A DNA stretch of 64,000 bases from Ulota crispa (Eukaryota; Streptophyta; Bryopsida; Orthotrichales; Orthotrichaceae). Position 1 is the stretch's first letter. Every line of letters starts with the position of its first letter. Location: positions 11,504,539-11,568,538 of the forward strand of contig OY987248.1 of assembly GCA_963920765.1 (NCBI GenBank), read 5' to 3'. Below are positions 11,701-23,168 of this stretch, piece by piece. Below the pieces are notes generated by a model that was not told the origin of the DNA, did no database searches, and saw only the letters and a list, made by a program, of their open reading frames with translations. Both the position numbers and the translations under genes were made by a program.

Positions 11701-14700
11701 TCTGCTCCGTCGACAGCCCCGTGATGCCGGGCAGTCCCACCAACGCATTCTCCAGTGGCTTCAGTTCCACCAACTCCAACACTTCTTCCACAAATGCCTG
11801 CACCCATGCACACATCAGCCTCACAGTTCCAAAGCCAACTCCTCCGTTCCCACGATTACAACAACTGATTCCAAGCAGAGCTAAGGAAAATGATTCCACT
11901 GTGAAAAAGAGAGGCACTGACCATTTTGCTTTCGTTGTCGATATCGGATGCTAACCGAAGCCATGCCGAGTAGATCAGCGACTCCCGCACTGTCACTTGC
12001 GGAGAGTGGATGTCGTTTTGCTCGCAGTAACCCGAGATCCGTGCAAATGTCTTTTGGTTCTTCGGATACCCCGAGATCCGAATGTCACCCTCGATGTACC
12101 CGCCCGTCTTTCGTCCCGCCAGCACGTCCATCAGAGTCGACTTCCCAGCGCCGCTCACGCCCACCAGCGCCGTCAGCACACCCGGTCGAAACGCCCCGGT
12201 GATCTTGTTCAGCAGCTGAAGCTTGCTCTCTGTCACTTCCGCGGACTTCATCTCCGCCGGCATGTCCACGAAGTAACTGATGTCATCGAACGAAATCGAG
12301 AGAGGCTGAAAAGGCAAGATCATTCCACGTTTCACTTCCACGGTGACATCCTCGACATCGGAGTCAGAAGGGCGGTGACTGGTGGAGGATCGATGGCTTT
12401 TACTTAAGCGGGGAGCCTCTCCTCGGGAAGACATGATAGCTGCCAATGATCGTGACTGAGAATTGGAGGATTTGGACTTGGTCACTGCTGCCATGACTTT
12501 ACCGGTGCGATTCGCCTCCTTCTCATCCATCTCTTCCTTCGACATGATCGCTTGCGGCTTGCCTACTGCCGGCATGAACTGCAGAGCCAGGGTGAATACG
12601 ATGTTGAAGATCACGTAGAAACCCAAGAGTACCCCGATTGCTATCCAGTACCAATAAGATTCTGTGTATTGGCCCCGAGATTGAAGGATTCTGGCTCCCA
12701 CGGTGTTCACCCCTCCTGGTCCACTGTAAGGCTGTACAGACAGACACCCCAATCAAGGCCCAGCTTATCAGAACCAGAAAAAACGCAAACCTTCATATCA
12801 GAACTATGCAGAGACTAATTCCCGTTAAGCTTGCAGGTGGGGCGAGGTTCAGAGACCACGCTAGCTATGGCAGGGATGAGAATTGTGTAAAGGAAAGGAT
12901 ACCTTCTGCCATCGAGAAGCGGTGAACTCATTAGCACTGATTCCTTGCACAGCGTAGCTCATATTGGACACCCAGTAACCCCATCGCCACCACACGGGCA
13001 TATCCGGGCGCGGAATAATGAAACCTCCGAGCATGAACAGGAGCAGCAAAATGATCCACCCTAACGTAAACCCCAGCGTCATGGTGCGGCACACAGCCCC
13101 AATGAATCTGAACATGCCCCCTGCTTGCTGCTGGATCAAAAACAGGATCAGGAAGAACTTGAAGAAGGCTCCAGCGGTGGGTGCATATCCGGTCACAAAA
13201 TACGTCATGCACGTGAAAATCCCGACCTCCAACACGGACGTGGGAATACTAAGCACCATGACGGACACCGTGTACGCCCACGCCGGGATGAAGAGCATGT
13301 CACGTTGCTTGATCAGCACCGGCAGGCGCCCAATGGTGGACGCGAGCTCCCCGAACCCAGTGAACATGAAGGTAATCACAGCGTAAAAGAGGGCGTTGAA
13401 GTAAAGCCCGCCATCGTCAACCGTGTTCGTATGCAGACGTGTCCGGAAGAACGTCGTCATGGAAATGAAGGCACCGAGCGTGATCTGAATGGCTTTGATG
13501 ATGGCCACGATGCTGTTCCGTTTGAAGAGCGTGAGCTCGCGACCGAACGTCGCCTTCAGAAGCTCCATGTTCGAGATTGAGTACTTCTCCTTTGCAAGCG
13601 CGGCCGGGTGGCTTTTCTCCCTTGGATATGGAACTGTGAGCTCGTCGTTGATTTGGGATCCGACGTGGAAGTGTTGGAATTCCTCCGCGAAGGACTTCAC
13701 CGGTACGTGATGGTAGGGCCTGCTCTTATCCGACCAATACTGCTCTTGATCCTTTCGGGATGTGACCTCTTGCAGAAAGTCCGCAATGCCTTTCCGTTCT
13801 GGGCACTTGAACCCACAGTGCTCGAAAAACTCCACCACTTGCTTGATAGGCCCGTGATACACCACCTGTATTTTTTGCACGGATTTAACACTTGAATGAC
13901 CATAGGCCATAGTATATACGCTGCCGTATAATTGACATTTGCTACCAATAAGCAGTTTTCCGTTGGGATCTCACACAACCGCTTTTATCTATTCTCCTAA
14001 ATTCTTTGTTAATCTATTCCAAATACAAGAAAAAGACCTCATATTGTAGTGGTCGCAGCGGCATGCTCAGTCGTTTAGGGGTTAAACCAAATGGGTACGT
14101 ACAAGAGAAAATTCTTGGCTAAGAAGGTGATCAATCATCCAAAAATGCGCTCAGAAAAAAACAGTACTTTGATGAGAATGGAACCAAATCACTCACCTGA
14201 CCTTCGGAGAGCAGAAGCACGTCGTCGAAGAGATTGAATGTCTCGGGTGCTGGTTGCAGTAACGAGATCAAGGTGGTGGAGGCCATCTCGTGCGTGAAGC
14301 GGCGCAAGCTTTGGACAATGGAGAACGTGGTCGAGCTGTCCAGCCCCGTGGAAATCTCGTCCATGAAGAGGGCTTTCAATGGACCCACGATCATCTCTCC
14401 GGTCGTCACACGCTTCTTTTGGCCTCCGGAGATGCCTCGCCGCATCTCATCTCCCACCACTGTGTCTGCACAAATGTCAAGTCCCAGAGTTCGCAAAATG
14501 TACTCCACTGCCATGTTTCCTTTCGATCCTGGCATCGCCGTCGCCTTCATGTACGTATCCACGTCGTGGTCGGGGCGAATGCCGCTCTCCCTCTCGCGAC
14601 GGGACACCTCCTCCAGCATTTCTGCAACAACATCCACAAGCGTTGCAAATTAAGTCAGAAAAGAAAAACCGTTCTGACACAATGTCAATCGATGCCCATG

Positions 14701-16117
14701 GGCGCTACGTACTTCGCAATTCATGAAAGGACCCTTCGTTGAAACAAACACCTTTATCTCAATAGCAACATTGGACTGCAGTCACCACCAATTGGTTGAA
14801 ACAACAGCGTTAGACGAGATTACTTTGCTGCCAACTAAAACCTTGAAAGTCTTAATTCCCTGTGCACAATATTTCACAAAATTTGACAAAAAAATTGGTC
14901 AATATATCAGAAATACTACATTGCTAGCACAGATCCTGGACGACGTTTAGACCTTTTGGTTGCAAGGTGTTGATTTTCTAGTGGTGTGAGGTTTGGTTTG
15001 CACTACAGTACAGTGGTGGTGAGTGGTGAGGAGAGATTTGATTTAATACCGTATTGTGGCCCGACTCCCTGGACTTGAGAGGAGAATTGCAAAGTCTGCC
15101 GAACCGTCAATTCGCCGACGTGCAAGTCGTGCTGGCTGATGTACGCAGCCGTCTTGGCGACCACGAACTCATCAACAGTGTGCCCATTATACGTGACTTT
15201 CCCTTTCACCCTCAAACTATCGTCCAGCTTGGAAGCTAACGCGAGCAACAGCGTCGTCTTCCCCGCTCCCGGTGGACCCAGCAGCAACGTCATTCTGCAC
15301 ACAATTCAATCCGTGGGGCGGGGACCCATCAACCTTGGATTTTCCGAGCCTGAGACACTTTCTATCAATGAAGATTTCTTTAGAGTCCTTGGGGAGAAAC
15401 TGCAATGGCGTAGTAGTAGTAGTAAAAATACCTTCCAGGCTTGATGACACCGTTCACGTTGTCGAGAATGGTGAGCACCTGCTTCTTCGTGGGCGACAAG
15501 TGCAAGAAAGCCGCGGCGCTCTCCAAGATGTTGAGGAACGTGTTCAACAGCGTCGGCAAGCCTCGAGTGCCGATGTGGCAGTTCGCCTTCACGGTCAAAT
15601 TCTCGTACCGAACTTCAATGGTCGGGAGCTCCAAGCCCACTCGATCGAGCCGTTGGCGCATTTTGGCCATGAGGTGTTGTTCGTCATTATCCAGGGGGCG
15701 GTGCAGCGTCTGCAGCAAGTGATGGAAATCGGCCATGGAAAGGTGCTTCACATCCACCTCGCGCACGCTGCCGGAGTCCTTCTGCAAGATGGACGTGCGG
15801 ATGCGCTTGAACGTGGGCAGCTTTTCCAGAGCAGCCCATCGCAAGTCCGCCTCGTCCTCCTCGTGGTTGGAGTGCGCCGTGTCCAGCGGATTCGTGCCCG
15901 TGCCGAACAGGCCGTAGGACTGCGACGGGCCAATGCTGCCGCTCGCCAGCTCGCGGGCGAGGCTGCGGGAGCGCGACGTGCTACCAGAGTGCCGTCGCGA
16001 GCTTCGGTTCATGCTCTTCGAGTGCGACAGGCTCCATAACTCCGCACCCTGGTGCCCATCAGGGTCCTTCCCCACCATTTTTGCACCACCCTTCTCAGGG
16101 TCGTGATTATTGTCCAT
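8766..16117 (-). CDS. Full-size ABCG transporter of the PDR type (gene A), intact, 9 exons
   Basis: Exons, gene order on the minus strand: 16117-15432, 15294-15050, 14621-14197, 13865-12903, 12731-11922, 11797-11507, 11139-10694, 9995-9569, 9041-8766. They join in phase to 1522 codons and TGA. Layout is NBD1-TMD1-NBD2-TMD2. NBD1: Walker [10 protein letters not shown] (235-243), the plant PDR box [20 protein letters not shown], signature ISGGQ (374-378), Walker B ALFMDE (394-399), and Q instead of H in the switch (SLLQPAPE). NBD2: Walker [10 protein letters not shown] (964-972), degenerate signature LSTEQ (1071-1075), Walker B IIFMDE (1091-1096), switch H1128. Each TMD is highly hydrophobic; the C terminus is FLNFQHR. 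The start is the first in-frame ATG (MDNN). Such proteins are plasma-membrane pumps for terpenoids, phenolics, hormones or cuticle precursors; the substrate here cannot be read. Paralog of gene B, with a conversion tract at 11523-12216. Confidence 0.93.
10053..10301. repeat. Inverted-repeat element in an intron of gene A
   Basis: A perfect 25-bp inverted repeat (10053-10077 and 10277-10301), beginning ACCATATTAGGTAAATTGGG, encloses about 200 bp inside the intron between the exons at 10694-11139 and 9569-9995. It is probably a small MITE. Gene B has an intron at the same point (49121-49234) without this insert. Confidence 0.55.
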
Positions 16118-17678
16118 TGCGTCCAACTCCTCCTCTGTCTCTCTCACTGCATACAAGGCTCTTCAAATCCTTGCCTGCCTGCGCCTTAATTCCTGACAAA
16201 CATTCCACGTCTTCGTGTTACCGGAACAGAGAAACGGCCACAGTAATCTTCGTATTCATCACGTTTCAAGGAAAAGAGGCACTTTTCTGTTGGGCCCTTC
16301 TAGAACCTCAGATCTACATAGGGCCTAGTCTTGGAGGAGCTTCGTCAGTGCTCTTGAGTGTGTCGCAATTGTGGCGCTTCGAAACTCGCCCCTTACAAAC
16401 AATGCTAACAACATTCGTACACTTCCCAAAAGGATTATAGAGTCACTGAGCTGAGCATCGACAAAAGGACATGGACGTGCCAGATCATCACTAAATCCGC
16501 AAACCAAAACACAATCGGGTCAAGGAACCTTACGCCGGAAAGTTGCAGTTTTCTAGGCAGCGCTAAGAGGTGGTTTGACAAGGGCGAAGCTAGAATACTT
16601 CTCTGCTCTAACTACACTAGCTTGAGATTCCGCAGCAACGATGAGCTACGAGAGGGCTATGGAGCTCAAAGATTCGAAGCTTGCCCTAGATTCTAATACC
16701 TAGAGAATGAGTACCACCACCCAAGGTGTACTCGTTCGGCATCCAAAGCACAGCACTGTCCAAGATTGTTAAGTACTCTTGACCCAAGAAGCACAATCAT
16801 GTACTACAACAACATAGAACTTGACCATATACATTAGAAAGCCTCAAATTCGATTCCCAGCTCAACACCGCAACAAAAGGCTAAGTTTCAGCTAGAACCC
16901 CACACTACTAAAACCATTCGAAACAGCACACACGCTGTTAAAGCGGCTCGAAACCACAAACTCTGGACTGAAAAGGTTTGGTTTTGAGCTTGCGGAAGGA
17001 CTTGCATGCAAGCTAAGTTAGTAGCTCTACCCTTACCTGCAATTAGAATAGAGTGCTTCGAAGCCTTGGTCCGGTCTACTGCTGGAATGGAAGCCGATGA
17101 AAACACTGTCTCAACGACTAAATCCTCCTACATATATGCTACGTCCCTTTCCGACAACTTCGGCTCATGTGGACTGAAGCAGTGCTCATGCTTGAGTGCC
17201 TGGCGGTCCTTTTCACACTCGTGGTGACTGCTCACGGGGGTGCTGCAACAGTTGAGATCTTCGGCGAGGTTTCGAAGGAAGGAAGGTCTTCAGTGAGCTT
17301 CGGAGGAATGAATGCTCTCCTGCCAAGGCAAGAGTGAAACTATGCAAGACTGCAAGAGTCTGTGGAGACCCACCCCGGCACCTTGCCACCCACGCTCCCA
17401 ACTTTTCGAAGGGCCGTGCCAAAACAGGCTCACTGGAGTACTATCTAGTTTCATCGATGCCTGTACTGTACGGGCTGTGCTCCAAGATAAATGGAACACT
17501 TGTCAACCGCTACAGGCATTCACATAGTCACATAGCAATGAGAGGGTGACGAAAGCACGTACGAGAGGAAGCCTGAGGTGGCAACTCCTGTATAATGATG
17601 CGCAGGGCGGGACCTTTTTGTGAAAGAGCAAAAAGAGCTCAATACTTCAATTTTCATCAATTTTAGGCTTGGTTCATG
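16118..17678. other. Upstream region of gene A, no gene seen
   Basis: Less AT-rich than the intergenic DNA further on, so it probably carries the 5' UTR and promoter of gene A. I could not pick a convincing TATA box or a conserved operator. Open frames on both strands here are overlapping and without motifs. Confidence 0.35.
16144..16152 (-). promoter_or_regulatory. Two-codon upstream ORF (ATG CAG TGA) before gene A
   Basis: On the minus strand ATG CAG TGA ends 26 bases before the gene A start codon. If the leader is transcribed from further upstream, scanning ribosomes would meet it first. Its presence in the mRNA is not shown by the sequence. Confidence 0.3.
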
Positions 17679-17988
17679 CTACACTGAATATTGCGTTTAG
17701 GTTGCCGTCACACTAATTTCTTGACATTTCACACTATTTAAATACTTACTCTTGCTATAGTAACTTTCATCAAAAAATACTACAACAAATAAATTTCTAA
17801 AGGCCTTAGCAACAACAATGAAGTTGTAAAAAAACATAGTAGCAACGACCAAGATATAAATTTTGTGAAATTCAATTATCTAGATAGTTGCATGCGTCTC
17901 CAAGTGACCAAGTGATGTGCCATGAGGTAATTTACCAAGGTAAGACAACCTAATTGTCAAAGCAACCTAAATGCAATATTCAAGATAG
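17679..17988. mobile_element. MITE with CTACAYTGAATATTGC ends, copy 2
   Basis: Begins CTACACTGAATATTGCGTTT and ends with the complement (ATGCAATATTCAAGATAG). It aligns along its length with 7350-7656, including the internal CCAAGTGACCAAGTGATG. Confidence 0.72.
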
Positions 17989-18196
17989 GCAAAATTATCT
18001 AACCTCATTGGTTGAAATACCAATTTTGTCCACTCAAGTGTTCACACTTGGGTTTGTCTGGTACTTCAACTTGCCATGTCACCGACCAATATAGCCATGT
18101 CAGCGTGTAAGATAGTGAAGTTTTGGGGCTTGCTATGAGGGTGGCTCCAAACTTGTTCGGTAGATGAACACTCTTGCTGTGTATAGTGCAAGACAC

Positions 18197-18603
18197 CAAG
18201 AGCCAACAAACACTTGGTCACAAAATGCAAAACAGTGGTTACTTTGGGTGCTATCAATGAGTTTTTGGCAAATGATAATTCAAATCTACCTTTGTAGCTT
18301 TTTTCCCAAGATCTCCTTGCTTATAGTTACAAAGAGTTTCAACTTATTAAGGGGTGTTATGAATAGCTCATATGGTTATCAGGTCTTTGTTGTTTTGTAT
18401 TGTGATACCCTTCCATAAGTTGAAACTTCTTGTCATTATAAACCCCTCAAATAAGTTGAAACTCTTTGTAACTAGAAGTAGGGAGATCTTAGAGAAAATG
18501 TTATAAAAATAAATTTGAATTATCATGTACCAAAAATATGTTAATAGCATCCAAAGTTAACCACTATTTGGCATTTTGTGACTAAATGTTTGTTGGTTTA
18601 TGG
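18197..18603. repeat. Foldback repeat, arms of about 160 bp
   Basis: The left arm (about 18197-18357, starting CCAAGAGCCAACAAACACTT) is matched by its complement at about 18440-18603. Similarity is partial, with substitutions and gaps, so this is an older foldback element. True outer ends not determined. Confidence 0.55.
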
Positions 18604-19138
18604 TGTCCTATGACGTAGCAACTTTCTTCTCCAACACTCTTGGATGACTTGGAAGTGCTCTCAGTGAGGATGAAAGACCAGATGGGGTGCCACTTTTTGT
18701 GTTTTGTCTAGCCGGTAGTCTAAACCGGACCTTAGCATATCCTTAAAAGAGCTTATAATAAAGCTTTTATAATGAGGAGCTAGGGCTAAAATTTCTAAGA
18801 AATTCTATTACCTTGGTTAAGATTGTACTTGGCTTGGCGGTTAGCCAACCGTCAAGCATCCTAGGTCATGAATAAATGAGGTAACAATGGAAGTGTGTAC
18901 CCTTGGATATAAGAATCTTAGGTCATGAATAAATGAGGTAATTATGAAGTGTGAACTCTAGGATTATTAGAACTTTTTTTTCTGGAAAAAAGTTGAAGAA
19001 ATTATAAATTTTAGGAAATTTCAAAAAAGAGTTGAGAGGGGAGTCTGATTGGTGTCCCCAATATGAGAAATTCTTTGTATAATATTTCTTAAAATGACTT
19101 TTGAATGCCTAAAATTATTATGATTGATAAAAAAATTA

Positions 19139-19453
19139 GGGAAAATCTCATGGATACCCCTGAAATTTGTAATAATTTTATAGATACCCTTGCTTTTACA
19201 GAATTTCACAAATATCCTTGGACTAAATTTTTCAAGCGATTTTTTTTGTTATGCATGCTACTTCCCTTCTTTCTTTGTGCACATATTATTTGTTTTTTTT
19301 AATGCATGCACACAAAGGAAAAAAGGAAGTGACATGCACAACAAAAATAAAATCCTAAATTTTTTTGGTCTGAGGGTACCTATGAATTTTTTGAAAAAGC
19401 AAGGGTATCTACAAAATTATTGCAAATTTCAAGGGTATCCATGAAATTTTCCC
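19139..19453. mobile_element. MITE with GGGAAAATTTCATGGATA ends, copy 2
   Basis: GGGAAAATCTCATGGATACC on the left, the complement ending CATGAAATTTTCCC on the right; 315 bp, like copy 1 at 6879-7193. Flanked by TA on both sides. Confidence 0.75.
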
Positions 19454-20102
19454 TAAAATTTATACCATTCAAATCCTCCCAATGTCTTCTTTCTTACCAT
19501 GTTTGTATAACTTTCACAATAAAAATAATAAAAAAATTGTTCCCTTCTTGTACATTGCCCTCCAACAAGTCCTCATACACCCTATACTTTCATTCAAAAA
19601 ACTTTGCAAAAAAAATTAACTAGTTTTTCATCAAGTAAACATAACATCATGTTCAAAGGTACAATTTTAGTCAGAAGGTATGAATTGGATAGCAAAATTT
19701 GACTATCATAGAGAAATATCTATTTCACAAAGTTTGGGCATATCACAAGTCACATTGTGTTCTTTCTAGATCAAATTTTTGTTACTTAACGGGTTATTTT
19801 TTAGCTTGGAAGATGTGAGTATGGATGCCTTCTACATACCCATGCAAATCAAATCTCAAAAATTCATCATCAACATTTTTTAACCAATTATCAAGTAAAA
19901 TCATGAATTTAATACAAAATGATTCACCAAAAATGGGATTTTGGTTTTGAGGAATCAAAATTTGGTATGCTTGAGTGGAATTGTACAAGAATCAAACTTA
20001 TACATTTAAAACAACAAAATATCTATTATGTTTCATATTGGCAAAGTTTTTTTAATGTCAAAAGCGGGTGTTTGAGGACTTGTTGGAGGGCACTATACAT
20101 TA
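19454..20102. other. AT-rich intergenic DNA, nothing recognised
   Basis: No gene or clear repeat boundary seen between the MITE and the hairpin element that follows. Confidence 0.4.
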
Positions 20103-20331
20103 AGGTAAGAGGTTCTAATTGTGATCAGGCTTTAATTGCGATCAGCTCTAGGAATATCTGACATTTTACTCAAAAAATCTATGATTGTCATTGATGAGTT
20201 AGATAGGCTTAGCAAATATTGCTAAGCCTATCTAACTCATCAATGACAATCATAGATTTTTTGTGTAAAATGTCAGATATTCCTAGAGCTGATCGCAATT
20301 AAAGCCTGATCGCAATTAGAACCTCTTACCT
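20103..20331. mobile_element. Nearly perfect 229-bp hairpin element, AGGTA...TACCT ends
   Basis: Two arms of about 114 bp around a centre near 20217 differ at about two positions. The ends are AGGTAAGAGGTTCTAATT and its complement, flanked by TA (20101-20102 and 20332-20333). Such high arm identity means a young insertion, or selection or conversion keeping the arms alike. A transcript across it would fold into one long duplex. Confidence 0.85.
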
Positions 20332-20541
20332 TAGAAGGGCCCCTGTCTTTGCATATTGTGAGTTGCCACCTTGGGTAGGAAGGTCCTACCCTGTTTCAGC
20401 TTGTGCCCATTGATTGCCAGCTCTCCAGCTATCAGCTATCTGTACAAGCTTAGCCGGTTGAAATGGCAAAAATGACCGGTCTATCAACTAAAACTACCGG
20501 ATTCTAACCTGGCATTTTGTATAATGTATTATTATAATATA

Positions 20542-20760
20542 AGGTAGGAGCACCCAATACCAACATTGTATGCTATGGCATCATCCTCTACACAAGGTGA
20601 TCATTCTAAAATTTAAATCTAGATACACCATATATAACTTATTGTTGTTGGCCAAAGTGATAAGCTATTTGTGATACACTTAAATTTAAGTTTTAGAATA
20701 ACCACCTTGTGTAGAGAGTGACGTCATTGGGTACAATGTTGGTATTGGGTGCTCCTACCT
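20542..20760. mobile_element. AGGTA...TACCT foldback element
   Basis: Ends AGGTAGGAGCACCCAATACC and the complement, flanked by TA (20540-20541 and 20761-20762). The outer 29 bases of the arms match perfectly, and weaker pairing continues almost to the centre. The outer ends resemble the 4202 and 60116 elements (AGGTAGCAGCACCCATA). Confidence 0.75.
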
Positions 20761-22956
20761 TAGTGCAATGCAAATATAGAAAATATCCAGAGCATATCGA
20801 TGAAAAAATTGTTGAAAACAATTTGCCAAATTTTAGCCGGTGAAGCTAAAGAATTTCCCCTAGTTTGAGGACCAGCATATTGCACCTCCTCATCTTTCTT
20901 GTTCTGTGTGTGGCAATTGAGTATATTGCACGCCCTCTTCTTCCAAGCCACAGCCAATTGGCATTAACTTAGGGCATCCCAATGCAGCTGTAAGAGAGGC
21001 AAGCAAAAGCTTGTGCAGTGCTTTAAACCGGACTTGAGCAAAAACATGGGCTCCAATGCAGCAAGTAAACCATATTGCATTTTTTAGGGCTCCCCACATA
21101 AGAGCCCCTCCCCTGCAAATTTTCATTACTTGGACAGTCTTGCATACCACTCTAGCTTTGACTCTGACGCAATTTCAAGGAATTTCATATACTTATGACA
21201 TGAATCAGCCACTCATAAGCACTTAAAAAAAACATAAACTATTAAAATACTGTGTTTAGTGAGTGTCATAATGTATGTGCATTGGAAGGTGGTGGATTGG
21301 GAAATGGCCCTGCTGTATAGGAGAGTCGGCGTCAGACACGGGCTGACAAGTTTTCAAGAGCCTATTTACTAGCTAGATTGGGGATGCCCTTACTGCAGCT
21401 GGCCATTCTGGAAATCGGAAGTTTTAAAAACTAGAAATGAAGTGTCAGATGCAGGGCTTTTTTTGGCTTTTTCGTGCCAAATTGCACCCAAAAAAAATCT
21501 AGCTAAAAAACATTAAAAAAAATGCCAAAAACCTTGGATGATTTTGCCACAAGGCTTCAAAAAAAAAAAAATGTATGAAATCGCCAAATTGTAAATGAAA
21601 ACCAAATTATAGACATATAATATGTACTAATGTGATATTTTCTATCCAATATGTGGATGAATGTTAAAATTTGGAGCACCACTATAACATTTTAAATAGC
21701 CACCTTCACACTTCTTAAAAAATGAAAAAAAAAAGCCCTGGTCAGATGTTGCGGAGAAATTTGATATAGATGCTTCGGCCGTATGCAATTGTCCTGAAAA
21801 ACTAATTGCACAAATGAACCACAGCGCCAGTGGTCTTAAATGTAGCTCAAACTTCCAAATTTCTTGTGCTTCTTACAAAAAAATTGTCGGAACAGTATTT
21901 CTGATTTTTGACTTTGCTACTTTTCAAAACACTTTCATGTATAATTTCATAACTTGTTTGTCATTTCCTTGCTTTCCCTATTCCAGACGACCATGAAAGT
22001 TGACCTTAGTCTTGCTACAAAAAAAATGTGAATATTAGAATGCTAAACTGAAAAAGAAAATAGCACATTTAACACCTAAACACAAGCCCATTTTTTTCTA
22101 AAAAAACACTCAAGACTAGCATTTTCAGACATTTGATCCCAAGAACAATCTTTTACTTTTTTCTACAAATCTAACCATGAGATCTTGCATGAGACTTTGC
22201 AAGGAGCCATGGTGAAAGTTTCATGAGGTTTGACAGTACAAATTGAGAAATATGGTGATTTAAACTCAATATTACAAGTTTTTTTTACCTTTGTTCAAAA
22301 CTTTCAAGCCCTTTTGATCACATGTGTTGGACATTTTTTGCATTATCAATGCAAGGAGATTTGCCCAACATGCTCTAAATCATGTTAGGCACATCTCCAC
22401 AAATTCTCATGCCTAACAGGGACTTGAAACATTCCCTACATGGTCATGCATTACAGACAAGTGCTTGAAATTCACACTACATTAAGGTTTTTTGCAAACC
22501 AAATTTCCAATGGTTGTTTTTGAAAAATAAGATCTGAAGGTGGATTGCAAGATTTACCTTCATGAAAAATCACAAAAAAAAAATTGAAAATAAAGTAAAT
22601 CTCTAGTTGCTATAGGCCTATAGCAATTCAAAGGTTAATGTATATATCTAATCGTCTTGATTCCCATGAACTTGAACCCCCGCCTCCACCCCAAGTACTG
22701 CTTGCTGTCAATGTCGAAACAAACTCGCACATGTTGTACTTGTATGGTGGTTGGTGATGGTCGGACACTTTCAGCTCTGGTGCTCTGGTGCTCTGATGCT
22801 CTGGTGGATGTATTGGTCCAACTGGAACCAAGGTCACGAAAGAATGCTAAGCTAGGTTGTCAAGGAGACAATTTTAGGTGAACTGTTACCACAATCTCAA
22901 GGGTGAGTACGAGATGGTCAAGTTTAATTGGCATTCCCATTTGAGTTAGTAATTAA
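20761..22956. other. Intergenic DNA, nothing firm
   Basis: No gene supported. A short tandem of GCTCTGGT/GCTCTGAT units lies at about 22775-22805. The stretch 20880-21400 is less AT-rich than its surroundings but has no coding motif. Confidence 0.4.
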
Positions 22957-23168
22957 CTCTTAAGTGCCTCAGCGACAGGATCATGTCGTTGGGGCCTACA
23001 ACTTTTTCTCACTTTTTCTCTTAATTTGTATGGTGAAATAATCGTGGCTAGTCCTAGTCCTTTTTCAAATCCTATTGTCACTTTTTCTGAATGTAATTTT
23101 CCAAGCTCTAATGGTCATTAAACCCCCATTTTCTCCTAAACCCTAAAACAACTCCGGGCGCCCAGGGG
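22957..23168. mobile_element. Short TTAA element E3
   Basis: 212 bp between TTAA at 22953-22956 and 23169-23172, starting CTCTTAAGTGCC and ending GGGCGCCCAGGGG. The ends are only partly complementary, so this is a degraded member. Confidence 0.45.

Noticed and set aside
11511..11884. Open frames antisense to ABCG exons
   Set aside because: They mirror the strongly constrained NBD2 coding sequence and appear identically in both paralogs because of the near-identical tract.
16117..16156. Earlier start for gene A in the same frame
   Set aside because: The extension would have to begin at a TTG; the first in-frame ATG is MDNN at 16117, the kind of start usual for this family.
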